Of a stretch of 64,000 nucleotides of DNA, positions 25,144-33,811 are shown one piece after another (position 1 is the stretch's first letter; the number at the start of each line of letters is the position of its first letter). The notes beneath the pieces were generated by a model that did not search any database, was not told where the DNA came from, and saw only the letters and a list, made by a program, of their open reading frames with translations. This stretch comes from Actinomadura meyerae (GTDB taxonomy: Bacteria; Actinomycetota; Actinomycetes; Streptosporangiales; Streptosporangiaceae), in contig NZ_FZOR01000034.1 in the NCBI RefSeq assembly GCF_900188445.1, positions 1-64,000 on the forward strand, given 5' to 3'. A program made the translations under genes and the position numbers.

Positions 25144-27066
25144 TCAGACCACGGAGAGCGGCAGCAGCTTCTTTCCGGTGGGGCCGATCTGGATCTCGGT
25201 GCCCATCGTGGGGCACACGCCGCAGTCGTAGCAGGGCGTCCAGCGGCAGTCCTCGACCTCGGTCTCGTCGATCGCGTCCTGCCAGTCCTGCCAGAGCCAC
25301 TCGCGGTCGAGCCCGGCGTCGAGGTGGTCCCAGGGCAGGACCTCGACCTCGTCGCGCTCGCGGACGGTGTACCAGGCGAGGTCGACGGGCTCGCCGGCGA
25401 GCGCCCGCTCGGCGCAGGACGTCCAGCGCTCGAAGGAGAAGTGCTCGCTCCAGCCGTCGAACCGGCCGCCGTCCTCCCAGACCGCGCGGATGACCTTGCC
25501 CACCCGCCGGTCGCCGCGCGACAGCAGGCCCTCGATGATGGACGGCTGCCCGTCGTGGTAGCGCAGGCCGATGGCGCGGCCGTACTCCTTGTCGCCGCGC
25601 AGGGCGTCCCTGAGGGCGCGCAGGCGCCGGTCGACGGTCTCGTGGTCGCACTGCGCGGCCCACTGGAACGGGGTGTGCGGCTTGGGCACGAACCCGCCGA
25701 TGGACACGGTGCAGCGGATGTCCTTGCGGCCGGTGGCCTCCCGCCCCGCCTGGATGACCCGCTTGGCCATGCCGGCGATGGCGAGGACGTCCTCGTCCTC
25801 CTCGGTGGGCAGCCCGCACATGAAGTAGAGCTTGACCTGCCGCCAGCCGTTCTCGTAGGCGGTGCTGACGGTGCGGATCAGGTCGTCCTCGGTGACCATC
25901 TTGTTGATCACCTTGCGCATCCGCTCGGAGCCGCCCTCCGGCGCGAACGTCAGGCCGGAGCGCCGGCCGCCGCGGGAGAACTCGTTGGCGAGCGTGATGT
26001 TGAAGGCGTCCACCCGGGTGGACGGCAGCGACAGCGAGGTGTTGGTGCCCTCGTAGCGGTCGGCGAGGCCCTTGGCGACGTCGCCGATCTCGCTGTGGTC
26101 GGCGCTGGACAGGCTGAGCAGGCCGACCTCCTGGAAGCCGGACTCCTTCAGGCCCTGCTCGACCATGTTCCCGATCGTGGTGATCGACCGCTCCCGCACC
26201 GGGCGGGTGATCATCCCGGCCTGGCAGAACCGGCAGCCGCGGGTGCAGCCGCGGAAGATCTCCACGCTGAACCGCTCGTGCACGGTCTCGGCGAGCGGGA
26301 CGAGCGGCTTCTTCGGGTAGGGCCACTGGTCGAGGTCCATGACGGTGTGCTTCTCGATCCGCCACGGAACCCCCGGGCGGTTCGGCGCGACCCGCTGGAT
26401 GCGGCCGTCGGGCAGGTACGTCACGTCGTAGAAGCGCGGCACGTACACGCCCCCGGTGGCGGCGAGCCGCATGAGCAGCTCGTCGCGGCCGCCCGGCGCA
26501 CCCTCGGCCTTCCACTCGCGGATGATCTCGGTGATGCCGAGCGCGATCTCCTCGCCGTCGCCGAGCACGGCGGCGTCGATGAAGTCGGCGATCGGCTCGG
26601 GGTTGAACGCCGCGTGCCCGCCCGCGATCACGATCGGGTGGGCGTCCGTGCGCTCGGCGGCCTCCAGCGGGATGCCCGCGAGGTCGAGCGCGGTGAGCAG
26701 GTTGGTGTAGCCGAGCTCGGTGGAGAACGACACTCCCAGCACGTCGAACGCGGCGACCGGGCGGTGCGCGTCCACGGTGAACTGCGGGATGCCGTGCTCG
26801 CGCATGACGGCCTCCATGTCGGGCCAGACCGAGTAGGTCCGCTCCGCGAGGACGCCGTCGCGCTCGTTCAGGATCTCGTAGAGGATCTGGACGCCCTGGT
26901 TCGGCTGCCCGACCTCGTAGGCGTCGGGGTACATCAGCGCCCACCGGACGTCCGCCCCGTCCCAGTCCTTGAGCTGGGAGTTCAGCTCGCCGCCAACGTA
27001 CTGAATCGGCTTCTGCACGCTCGGGAGCAGCGGCTCCAGGCGCGGGAAGAGCGACTCGACCGGCAT
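25144..27066 (-). CDS. TIGR03960 B12-binding-type radical SAM protein (640 aa)
   Basis: The N-terminal 190 residues have a cobalamin-binding-like Rossmann region (VRWALMYPDAYEVGQPNQG, VLGVSFSTELGYTN). The radical SAM domain carries the iron-sulfur motif CTRGCRFCQAG near residue 255. A Cys-rich C-terminus (DCRWTPCYDCGVCPTMGTEI) ends the protein and may hold another cluster or zinc. The family is very widespread and linked to TIGR03936, RNase E/G and L21, but its reaction is not known. Start ATG is followed by the conserved PVESLFPRLEPLLP. No obstacles to function are visible. Confidence 0.9.
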   Translation of the reverse strand: MPVESLFPRLEPLLPSVQKPIQYVGGELNSQLKDWDGADVRWALMYPDAYEVGQPNQGVQILYEILNERDGVLAERTYSVWPDMEAVMREHGIPQFTVDAHRPVAAFDVLGVSFSTELGYTNLLTALDLAGIPLEAAERTDAHPIVIAGGHAAFNPEPIADFIDAAVLGDGEEIALGITEIIREWKAEGAPGGRDELLMRLAATGGVYVPRFYDVTYLPDGRIQRVAPNRPGVPWRIEKHTVMDLDQWPYPKKPLVPLAETVHERFSVEIFRGCTRGCRFCQAGMITRPVRERSITTIGNMVEQGLKESGFQEVGLLSLSSADHSEIGDVAKGLADRYEGTNTSLSLPSTRVDAFNITLANEFSRGGRRSGLTFAPEGGSERMRKVINKMVTEDDLIRTVSTAYENGWRQVKLYFMCGLPTEEDEDVLAIAGMAKRVIQAGREATGRKDIRCTVSIGGFVPKPHTPFQWAAQCDHETVDRRLRALRDALRGDKEYGRAIGLRYHDGQPSIIEGLLSRGDRRVGKVIRAVWEDGGRFDGWSEHFSFERWTSCAERALAGEPVDLAWYTVRERDEVEVLPWDHLDAGLDREWLWQDWQDAIDETEVEDCRWTPCYDCGVCPTMGTEIQIGPTGKKLLPLSVV

Positions 27067-27148
27067 GACGGAACCCTCCGTGCTGGGGACGTGGGGATGA
27101 AGCGTCCAGCCTACGCGGTGGCGGCGCCCTGTTCGAACCCGCCGGTGC

Positions 27149-28333
27149 TCAGTCGAACGCCCGGCGGCGCACGTGGACGGCCTGCAGCAGCCCGAACGCG
27201 ATCATGTTCGCGAAGGTCGCGGAGCCGCCGTAGGACACGAACGGCAGCGGCAGCCCGGTGATCGGCATGATCCCGATCGTCATCCCGACGTTCTCGAACG
27301 TCTGGAACCCGAGCCAGCACACGACGCCGGTCGCGACGAGCGTGCCGAACAGGTCGGCGGCCTGGGTGGCGATGCGCAGCCCGCGCCACAGCACCACGCC
27401 GAGCAGCACGACGATGATCGCGGCGCCGACGAAGCCGAGCTCCTCCCCCGCGACCGTGAAGATGAAGTCGGTCTGCTGCTCGGGGACGAAGTGGCCGCCG
27501 GTCTGCTCGCCCTGGAACAGCCCCTTGCCGAACGCGCCGCCCGACCCGATCGCGATCCGGGCCTGCTGGGCGTTGTAGCCGGCGCCGCGCGGGTCGGCCT
27601 CGGGGTTCAGGAACGCGGTGAACCGGGCGATCTGGTAGTCCTCCAGCAGCCCGAAGAAGTAGACGGCGGCGGCCGCGGCGACCCCGCCGCCGACCAGCCC
27701 GAACAGCCAGCGCTTCTGCGCCCCGGAGATGGCCAGCATGCCGAGCACGACCGCGATGAACACCAGCGTGGTGCCGAGGTCGGGCTGGAGCATGATCAGC
27801 ACCCCGGGCACCCCGGCCAGGACGAGCGCGAGCAGCACGTCCCGGCGGCCCGGCCCGATCTCGCCGTCCCGCGGCTCCCCGAGGATCATCGCGAGCAGCA
27901 CGACGAGCCCGACCTTCGCGAACTCCGACGGCTGCACCTGGAACCCGCCGCCGAGCACGATCCACGAGTGCGACCCGTTGATCGTCGAGCCGAGCGGGGT
28001 CAGCACGGCGAGCAGCCCGACGCACGCCACCCCGTACAGGATCGGGACGTAGGCGCGCAGGAGCCGGTAGTCCAGGACGGTGACGACGCCGCCGAGCACG
28101 AACCCGATGATCAGGTTGAGAATGTGCCGCTTGACGAAGCTCTCCGGGTCCTTGCCCTGCTCGGTGAGCAGGTGGAACGTCGCCGAGCGCACCAGCAGCG
28201 CGCCGACCAGCGACAGCGCCAGCACGGCGAGGAACAGCGGCCAGTCGAGGCGGCGCAGCCCGGCCAGGCGGGTCTGCCAGGTCCGCCGCGCCGCGTACGC
28301 CTCGACGCTCCCCACGCCCGAACCGGTGATCAC
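27149..28333 (-). CDS. rodA: Peptidoglycan glycosyltransferase RodA (SEDS family, 394 aa)
   Basis: Polytopic membrane enzyme that polymerises lipid II for lateral wall growth together with PBP2. About ten hydrophobic segments are visible. Signature residues include NGSHSWI, QPSEFAKVGLVVLLA and the C-terminal GLPLPFVSYGGSATFANMIAFGLL. It overlaps the PBP2 stop by four bases, so the two partners are coupled. Orientation and order (mreB-mreC-mreD-PBP2-rodA) identify it as RodA rather than FtsW. Confidence 0.94.
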   Translation of the reverse strand: MITGSGVGSVEAYAARRTWQTRLAGLRRLDWPLFLAVLALSLVGALLVRSATFHLLTEQGKDPESFVKRHILNLIIGFVLGGVVTVLDYRLLRAYVPILYGVACVGLLAVLTPLGSTINGSHSWIVLGGGFQVQPSEFAKVGLVVLLAMILGEPRDGEIGPGRRDVLLALVLAGVPGVLIMLQPDLGTTLVFIAVVLGMLAISGAQKRWLFGLVGGGVAAAAAVYFFGLLEDYQIARFTAFLNPEADPRGAGYNAQQARIAIGSGGAFGKGLFQGEQTGGHFVPEQQTDFIFTVAGEELGFVGAAIIVVLLGVVLWRGLRIATQAADLFGTLVATGVVCWLGFQTFENVGMTIGIMPITGLPLPFVSYGGSATFANMIAFGLLQAVHVRRRAFD

Positions 28334-30429
28334 GGGGCGGCCCCCGACGCCGGCGCCTTCGCCGGCTCGGACAGAACCGGCGCCTTCGGCAGCTCGGACG
28401 GCAGCTTGCCGTCCTTGAGCAGCGGCTTGCGGTCCTTGGTGCCGTACATGGCCTCCCAGATCTCCCGGACGGCCGGGGCGGAGGTGGAGGCACCGAAACC
28501 GCCCTGCGAGACCATCGCGACGACCGCGAAGCGCGGGTCCTTCACCGGGCCGAACGAGGCGAACCAGGAGGAGTCCTGCTTGCCGTAGACCTCCGCGGTA
28601 CCGGTCTTGCCGCCCACGTCGACGCGCTTGAAGTCGAACCCGTTGAACGCGCCCGCCGCGGTGCCGTCCTTGGTCACGTCGGCGAGGGCGTTGCGGATGT
28701 ACTTCAGCACCTTGGGGTCGACCGGCAGCTTCTTCGGCTTCGGGGGCTCGATCCGGCGGACGACCGTGCCGTCCGGCCGCACGACGGCGACGCCGACCCG
28801 CGGCACGACCAGCTTGCCGCCGTTGGCGACGGCCGCGTAGGCGCGGACGAGCTGCAGCGGCGTCACCAGGACGTTGCCCTGCCCGACGGAGAAGTTCGCC
28901 GCGTCACCGGGGCGCCAGACGTAGCCCTCGGTGCAGTTCTCGGTCGCGACGGCCTTCAGGTAGGCGGCGCGCGCCGGGTCGGTCTTGGCGACCTGCGGGT
29001 AGCCCTCCTTGGCGCCCTTGCAGTTGGCGGCCTTGGTGGCCTCCCAGTAGTCCTTCTTCCACTTGCGGTCGGGGATGCGGCCGGCGCTCTCCTCGGGCAG
29101 GTCGACACCGGTCTTGGTTCCGAACCCGTACTCGCGGGCCATGTCCACCATGGAGTCCCTGACGTTGGGCTTGGGGTGCATCCCGCCGTCGCGCTGCCAC
29201 TCCAGGTAGGCGAACCGGTAGAACACCGTGTCGCACGACTTCACCAGCGCGGTGTGCAGCGTCATCGGCCCGTACCCGGTGCCTCCGGCGTTGCTGAACG
29301 GCCGGTTCCCGACGTTGTAGGAGCCGGGGCACGGGTAGATGCCCTTCAGGCTGGCCCCCTCCTTCACGGCGGCGGACACCGAGGAGATCTTGAAGGTGGA
29401 GCCGGGCGCGAACTGGCCCTGGGTGACCCGGGAGGTCAGCGGCTCGCCGTTCTTCTTGCCGAGCAGCGCGTCGTACTTCTCCTGCGAGATGCCGCCGGTC
29501 CAGATCGACGGGTCGTAGGTCGGGTAGCTGGCCATCGCGACCAGGCGGCCGGTGCGGACGTCCATCACGACCGCGGCGCCGGCGTCGGCCGGGTGGCCGC
29601 CCTTGCGCGCGGCGTCGATCGCGTGCTTGAGCGCCTTCTCCGCCGCGCCCTGCACCCCGGCGTCGATGCTGGTGACGAGGTTGTCGCCGGGGACCGCCTG
29701 CCGCTCCTCCGCGGTGCCGGTGACGCGGCCCTGGCTGTCGACGAGGACCCGGCGGTACCCGGGCTCGCCGCGCAGCGCCGCGTCGTACTGCGCCTCCAGC
29801 CCGGCGCGGCCGACGAGGTCGACGCCGCTGTACCCGGTGACCTTCAGGCCCTTGCGCTTGTCGAGCTCCTCCTGCGTGACGGGCTGCAGGTAGCCGAGGA
29901 CCTGCGCGGCGCCCGCCCCGTCCGGCTCCGGGTAGTCGCGGACGGCCTGGATCTGCGCGGTGACGCCGGGGAACTCCTCCTGCCGCTCCATGATCTGCAG
30001 GGCGCGCTTCGGGTCGACGTGGTCCTCGACGGGGATCGGCTGGTACGGCGAGCCGGGCCAGCAGGGCCGCTTGACGGTCGGCGAGCACAGCCGGATCCGC
30101 TTGGACATCTCGTCCTTGCTCGTCCCGAGGACGGCCGCGAGGCGCTTCAGCACGGCCTCGCCGCCGTCCTTCTGCCGCGACAGCGTGGTGCGGTCGACCG
30201 ACACGACCAGCGCGCTGCGGTTGCGGACGAGCGGCTTGCCGCGGACGTCCATGATCATGCCGCGGACGGCGGGGACGACGATGTCGCGGGTGCGGTTCTG
30301 CGCGGCGATGCCCCGGTAGTGCTCGCTCTCCAGCACCTGCAGGGTCCACATGCGGCCGACCAGGACCAGCAGCAGCGCACCGACGAGCACGTACAGGACG
30401 ACGAGGCGGAAGTGGGTCCTGGGGTTCAC
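28330..30429 (-). CDS. mrdA: Penicillin-binding protein 2, class B transpeptidase (699 aa)
   Basis: Crosslinks nascent peptidoglycan in the elongasome. One N-terminal membrane anchor (VVLYVLVGALLLVLVGRMW) is followed by the PBP dimerisation region with RGMIMDVRG. The transpeptidase domain has SxxK as GSTFKI (about residue 343), SxN as KSCD (about 398, with Asp in place of the usual Asn) and KTGT as GGKTGTAEV (about 607). GTG at 30429 overlaps the mreD stop (GTGA). The frame upstream is a shadow of mreC and mreD. A Pro/Ala-rich tail ends the protein. Confidence 0.95.
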   Translation of the reverse strand: MNPRTHFRLVVLYVLVGALLLVLVGRMWTLQVLESEHYRGIAAQNRTRDIVVPAVRGMIMDVRGKPLVRNRSALVVSVDRTTLSRQKDGGEAVLKRLAAVLGTSKDEMSKRIRLCSPTVKRPCWPGSPYQPIPVEDHVDPKRALQIMERQEEFPGVTAQIQAVRDYPEPDGAGAAQVLGYLQPVTQEELDKRKGLKVTGYSGVDLVGRAGLEAQYDAALRGEPGYRRVLVDSQGRVTGTAEERQAVPGDNLVTSIDAGVQGAAEKALKHAIDAARKGGHPADAGAAVVMDVRTGRLVAMASYPTYDPSIWTGGISQEKYDALLGKKNGEPLTSRVTQGQFAPGSTFKISSVSAAVKEGASLKGIYPCPGSYNVGNRPFSNAGGTGYGPMTLHTALVKSCDTVFYRFAYLEWQRDGGMHPKPNVRDSMVDMAREYGFGTKTGVDLPEESAGRIPDRKWKKDYWEATKAANCKGAKEGYPQVAKTDPARAAYLKAVATENCTEGYVWRPGDAANFSVGQGNVLVTPLQLVRAYAAVANGGKLVVPRVGVAVVRPDGTVVRRIEPPKPKKLPVDPKVLKYIRNALADVTKDGTAAGAFNGFDFKRVDVGGKTGTAEVYGKQDSSWFASFGPVKDPRFAVVAMVSQGGFGASTSAPAVREIWEAMYGTKDRKPLLKDGKLPSELPKAPVLSEPAKAPASGAAP

Positions 30430-31025
30430 AGGGCGCCGCCCCGCCCGGACATCGCGCGGTAGCGGGCGGCGGGCACGGCGAGGCGGTCGCCGCGCGAGCG
30501 CTCGCCGCTCTCGTAGCGCCGGGTGGCGCGCAGCACCGCCCACACCACGAACGGGCTGGCGATGATGTCGTAGAGGACCTGAAGCGGGACCATCCGCGAC
30601 ACGGTCCCCCACTCGGCGCGGGGGTCGCCGAGGATCATCCCGGTCGCCGCGTACAGCACGGTCCCGGCGAGGGCGCCGGCGGCGACGGCGAAGAACGGGA
30701 CGACGGACTGGCGGTCCATCTCGGCGGACGCGACGCCGCACAGGTAGCCGATGAGGCAGTAGACGAGCGCGTACCGGCCGATGGTGTGGTCGGCGGGCGG
30801 GATGATGTCGGCGGCGAGGCCGGCGAGGAACCCGGTGACCATGCCGGTCATCGACCCGGCGACGAGCGCCAGCGCCACGACGGCCAGCAGCACCAGGTCG
30901 GGCTGCACGCCGCCGGGCAGCGGCAGCCGGTTGGCCACCGACACCTGCAGGATCAGCGTCACGGCGATCACCAGCGCGGCCACCGCGGTGCGGCCGGCCG
31001 GCGACGCCTCGGGTGGGTTCAGCAA
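30426..31025 (-). CDS. mreD: Rod shape-determining protein MreD (199 aa)
   Basis: Small polytopic membrane protein with about five hydrophobic segments. It includes the family stretch LILQVSVANRLPLPGGVQPDLVLL in outline and the IGRYALVYCLIGYLCG helix. It links MreC and the PBP2/RodA machinery. It lies three bases after mreC and overlaps PBP2. The basic C-terminal tail is cytoplasmic. Confidence 0.93.
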   Translation of the reverse strand: MLNPPEASPAGRTAVAALVIAVTLILQVSVANRLPLPGGVQPDLVLLAVVALALVAGSMTGMVTGFLAGLAADIIPPADHTIGRYALVYCLIGYLCGVASAEMDRQSVVPFFAVAAGALAGTVLYAATGMILGDPRAEWGTVSRMVPLQVLYDIIASPFVVWAVLRATRRYESGERSRGDRLAVPAARYRAMSGRGGAL

Positions 31026-31028
31026 CGT

Positions 31029-32039
31029 TCAGTCCCCCGCGGTCGGTTCTGTGGACGGGCTCGCGGAGCCGTTCGGCCGCGCGTCGCCGCTCTCGCGCGC
31101 CTTCGGGCTCTTGGTCGCCTTCGGGCTCTTGCTGGGGGTCGGGGGAGTGGCGGGCGGTTTCGGCTTGGGCGGGAGGACCGCGTCCCGCGGGTCGGTCTTC
31201 GGCGGGGCGACCACGACCGCGACGACGTCCAGGCTGGTGAACTTCACGAACGGCCGGACGTAGGCGGTGCGGGTCAGTCCGCTGGTGGACTTCTCGATGC
31301 GGGCGACCTCCCCGATCGGGACCCCGGGCACGTACGGGCGCTGGCCCTGCGACCCGAGCGTCACGATGCGCTGGCCGACGTGGATGGGCGCGGAGGCGTC
31401 CAGCAGCTGGAACCGCAGCGGGGTGGCGCCGCCCCCGCCGAGGCCGCGGCGGCCCCGGCCCTGGGTGATGCCGATCTCCTTGGACGCCTCCAGCCGGGAG
31501 CCGATGGAGGACGTCTGGTCGGTGGCGAGCAGCACGGTCGAGGTCGCGGGCCCGACCCGGGTGACCCGGCCGACCAGCCCGGCGGCGCTGATCACGGTCA
31601 TGTCGGGCTTGATGCCGCTGCGGCTGCCGACATCGATCGTGACGGTGTCCTCGAAGCCCTGGCCGGCGGAGATGACCTGCGCGGCGTGGATCGTGTAGCC
31701 GCCCATCCCGGCGGTGCCGAGCAGCTTCCGCAGCTGCGCGGACCGCTCCTTGTCGAGCTGGGCGGAGCGCAGCTGCTCGCGCAGCCGCTGATTCTGCCGC
31801 GCGAGCTCGTTCGCGCGGTGCCGCTGGCCGGGCGCGTCGGTGATCGTGTCGAAGGTGTCGCCCACCGGGCGGACGACGGCCGCGGACGCGCGCTCGACCG
31901 GGCCGAACACGGTCGCGCCCAGGTCGCGCAGGCCGCGCAGCGGCGAATGCGCGCCACCGCGGTAGTCCACGGTGATCATCGTGAGCGCCACGACGAGCAG
32001 CCCGCCCAGCACCATGCGGGTGCGCCGGGTGTCCTTCAC
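31029..32039 (-). CDS. mreC: Rod shape-determining protein MreC (336 aa)
   Basis: Single N-terminal transmembrane segment (MVLGGLLVVALTMITVDY) followed by a coiled coil (residues about 75-115, ELARQNQRLREQLRSAQ). The periplasmic-type beta domain contains GLVGRVTRVGPATSTVLL. The C-terminal 60 residues are a Pro/Lys/Ser-rich tail. MreC scaffolds the elongasome and activates PBP2. Start and spacing within the mre cluster are standard. Confidence 0.94.
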   Translation of the reverse strand: MKDTRRTRMVLGGLLVVALTMITVDYRGGAHSPLRGLRDLGATVFGPVERASAAVVRPVGDTFDTITDAPGQRHRANELARQNQRLREQLRSAQLDKERSAQLRKLLGTAGMGGYTIHAAQVISAGQGFEDTVTIDVGSRSGIKPDMTVISAAGLVGRVTRVGPATSTVLLATDQTSSIGSRLEASKEIGITQGRGRRGLGGGGATPLRFQLLDASAPIHVGQRIVTLGSQGQRPYVPGVPIGEVARIEKSTSGLTRTAYVRPFVKFTSLDVVAVVVAPPKTDPRDAVLPPKPKPPATPPTPSKSPKATKSPKARESGDARPNGSASPSTEPTAGD

Positions 32040-32122
32040 GCACCGACCTCCGGTTTCCTCAGTCCCCCGGGTGCACTGCCCCTGGCGGGCGGACCCGTCC
32101 TACGGCGGGCGGACCCGTCCGA

Positions 32123-33157
32123 TCAATGCCGCGGCTCCGGCACGAGGACCTGGCGGAGCGACTCGAAGTCCTCGACGCACTTGCCGGTGCCGAGCACCAC
32201 CGAGTCGAGCGGGTTGTCCACCAGGTGGATGGGCATCCCGGTCTCCTCGCGGAGCCGCTCGTCGAGGTTCTTCAGCAGCGCGCCGCCGCCGGTGAGCGCG
32301 ATCCCGCGGTCCATGATGTCGCCCGACAGCTCGGGCGGGCACTTGTCCAGCGTGGTCTTCACCGCGTCCACCACGGCGTTGACCGGTTCCTCGATCGCCC
32401 GCCGCACCTCCTCGGCGGAGATCACGACGGTCTTCGGCAGCCCGCTGACCAGGTCGCGGCCCCGGATCTCGGCGTGCGGCTCCTCGTCGCCGCCGGGATA
32501 GGCCGAACCGATGGCCATCTTGATCTCCTCGGCGGTCCGTTCCCCGAGCATCAGCGAGTATTCCTTCTTGGAGAAGGAGATCACCGCCTGGTCGAGCTCG
32601 TCGCCGCCGACCCGGACCGACTGGCTGGTGACGATGCCGCCGAGCGAGATGATCGCGACCTCGGTGGTGCCGCCGCCGATGTCGACGACCATGTTGCCGG
32701 TCGGCTCGTAGACGGGCAGGCCGGCGCCGATCGCGGCGGCCATCGGCTCCTCGATGATGTACACGCGGCGCGCGCCGGCCTGGTAGCCGGCCTCCTTCAC
32801 CGCGCGCTGCTCCACCCCGGTGATCCCGCTCGGCACGGCCACCACGATCCGCGGCTTGGCGAAGTGCCGGCGCTTGTGGACCTTCTGGATGAAGTAGCGC
32901 AGCATGCGCTCGGTGACGTCGAAGTCGGCGATGACGCCGTCCTTCAGCGGACGGACGGCCACGATGTTGCCGGGCGTGCGGCCGATCATCCGCTTCGCCT
33001 CGATGCCCACCGCGACGATCTTCCCGGTGTTGGTGTTGATCGCCACCACGGAGGGTTCGTTCAGGACGATGCCACGCCCGCGCACGTACACCAGTGTGTT
33101 GGCGGTACCAAGATCGACGGCCATGTCCCGGCCAAGAAACGACAGCTTGTTACCCAT
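32123..33157 (-). CDS. mreB: Rod shape-determining protein MreB (344 aa)
   Basis: Bacterial actin that positions cell-wall synthesis or, in sporulating actinomycetes, spore-wall assembly. The nucleotide-binding motifs are MAVDLGTANTLVY (phosphate 1), VVDIGGGTTEVAI (phosphate 2) and ALTGGGALL (adenosine). ATG 33157 (MGNKLSFLGRD) is the canonical family start. The frame upstream has no homology. It heads the mreB-mreC-mreD-PBP2-rodA cluster, with 83 bp before mreC that hold a short 21-bp tandem repeat. Confidence 0.96.
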   Translation of the reverse strand: MGNKLSFLGRDMAVDLGTANTLVYVRGRGIVLNEPSVVAINTNTGKIVAVGIEAKRMIGRTPGNIVAVRPLKDGVIADFDVTERMLRYFIQKVHKRRHFAKPRIVVAVPSGITGVEQRAVKEAGYQAGARRVYIIEEPMAAAIGAGLPVYEPTGNMVVDIGGGTTEVAIISLGGIVTSQSVRVGGDELDQAVISFSKKEYSLMLGERTAEEIKMAIGSAYPGGDEEPHAEIRGRDLVSGLPKTVVISAEEVRRAIEEPVNAVVDAVKTTLDKCPPELSGDIMDRGIALTGGGALLKNLDERLREETGMPIHLVDNPLDSVVLGTGKCVEDFESLRQVLVPEPRH

Positions 33158-33302
33158 GAAGAAAGGGAGCCCTTCATGATTGACGGGCGTGTATAGCGGC
33201 GCGTCCATCGTAACGTGCGCCCCCGTCCGCGGGCAGTCACCCCGCAGCCGCGCGTCGCGGAAAAAACGCGTCCTGACCAGCTCGGTTTTCGCTAAAGAAG
33301 AC

Positions 33303-33325
33303 GCGGGCCGGATGATCCGGCCCGC
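33303..33325 (-). terminator. Intrinsic terminator of ndk
   Basis: A 10-bp perfect stem GCGGGCCGGA/TCCGGCCCGC and a three-base loop lie 29 bp beyond the ndk stop. They are followed on the minus strand by GTCTTCTTTAG. It separates ndk from mreB, so mreB has its own promoter in 33158-33300. Confidence 0.7.
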
Positions 33326-33353
33326 GCTCGAACGGCGCCCTCGCGGGCGCCCG

Positions 33354-33764
33354 TCAGCCCAGTTCGGGGAAGAACAGCTTGATCTCCCGCTCGGCGGAGT
33401 AGGTGGAGTCGGAGCCGTGCACGATGTTCGCACCGATCTCCAGGGCGAAGTCGCCGCGGATCGTGCCGGGCGCGGCGCTGACCGGGTCGGTCGCGCCGGC
33501 CAGCGAGCGGAACGCCTCGACGGCGCGGTGCCCCTCGACGACCATGGCGACGAGCGGGCCGCTGGTGATGAACTCGACCAGCTCGCCGAAGAACGGCTTG
33601 CTCGCGTGCTCCTCATAGTGGGACTCGGCGGTCTCGCGGGCGAGGGTGCGCAGTTCCAGCGCGACGAGCTTCAGGCCCTTGCGCTCGATCCGGGAGATGA
33701 CCTCGCCGATGACACCGCGGCTGACGCCGTCGGGCTTGACCAGGACGAGAGTGCGCTCGGACAC
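33354..33764 (-). CDS. ndk: Nucleoside diphosphate kinase (136 aa)
   Basis: Transfers the gamma phosphate from ATP to other NDPs. Complete family fold: RTLVLVKPDGVSRG, FITSGPLVAMVVEG and GTIRGDFALEIGANIVHGSDS, with the phospho-accepting histidine in IVHGSD near residue 115. Length is typical of bacterial Ndk. Confidence 0.97.
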   Translation of the reverse strand: MSERTLVLVKPDGVSRGVIGEVISRIERKGLKLVALELRTLARETAESHYEEHASKPFFGELVEFITSGPLVAMVVEGHRAVEAFRSLAGATDPVSAAPGTIRGDFALEIGANIVHGSDSTYSAEREIKLFFPELG

Positions 33765-33811
33765 GAGTGGTTCTCCTTGCGGAATTTTCGGTTTCGGTAA
33801 GCGCGCGAATA

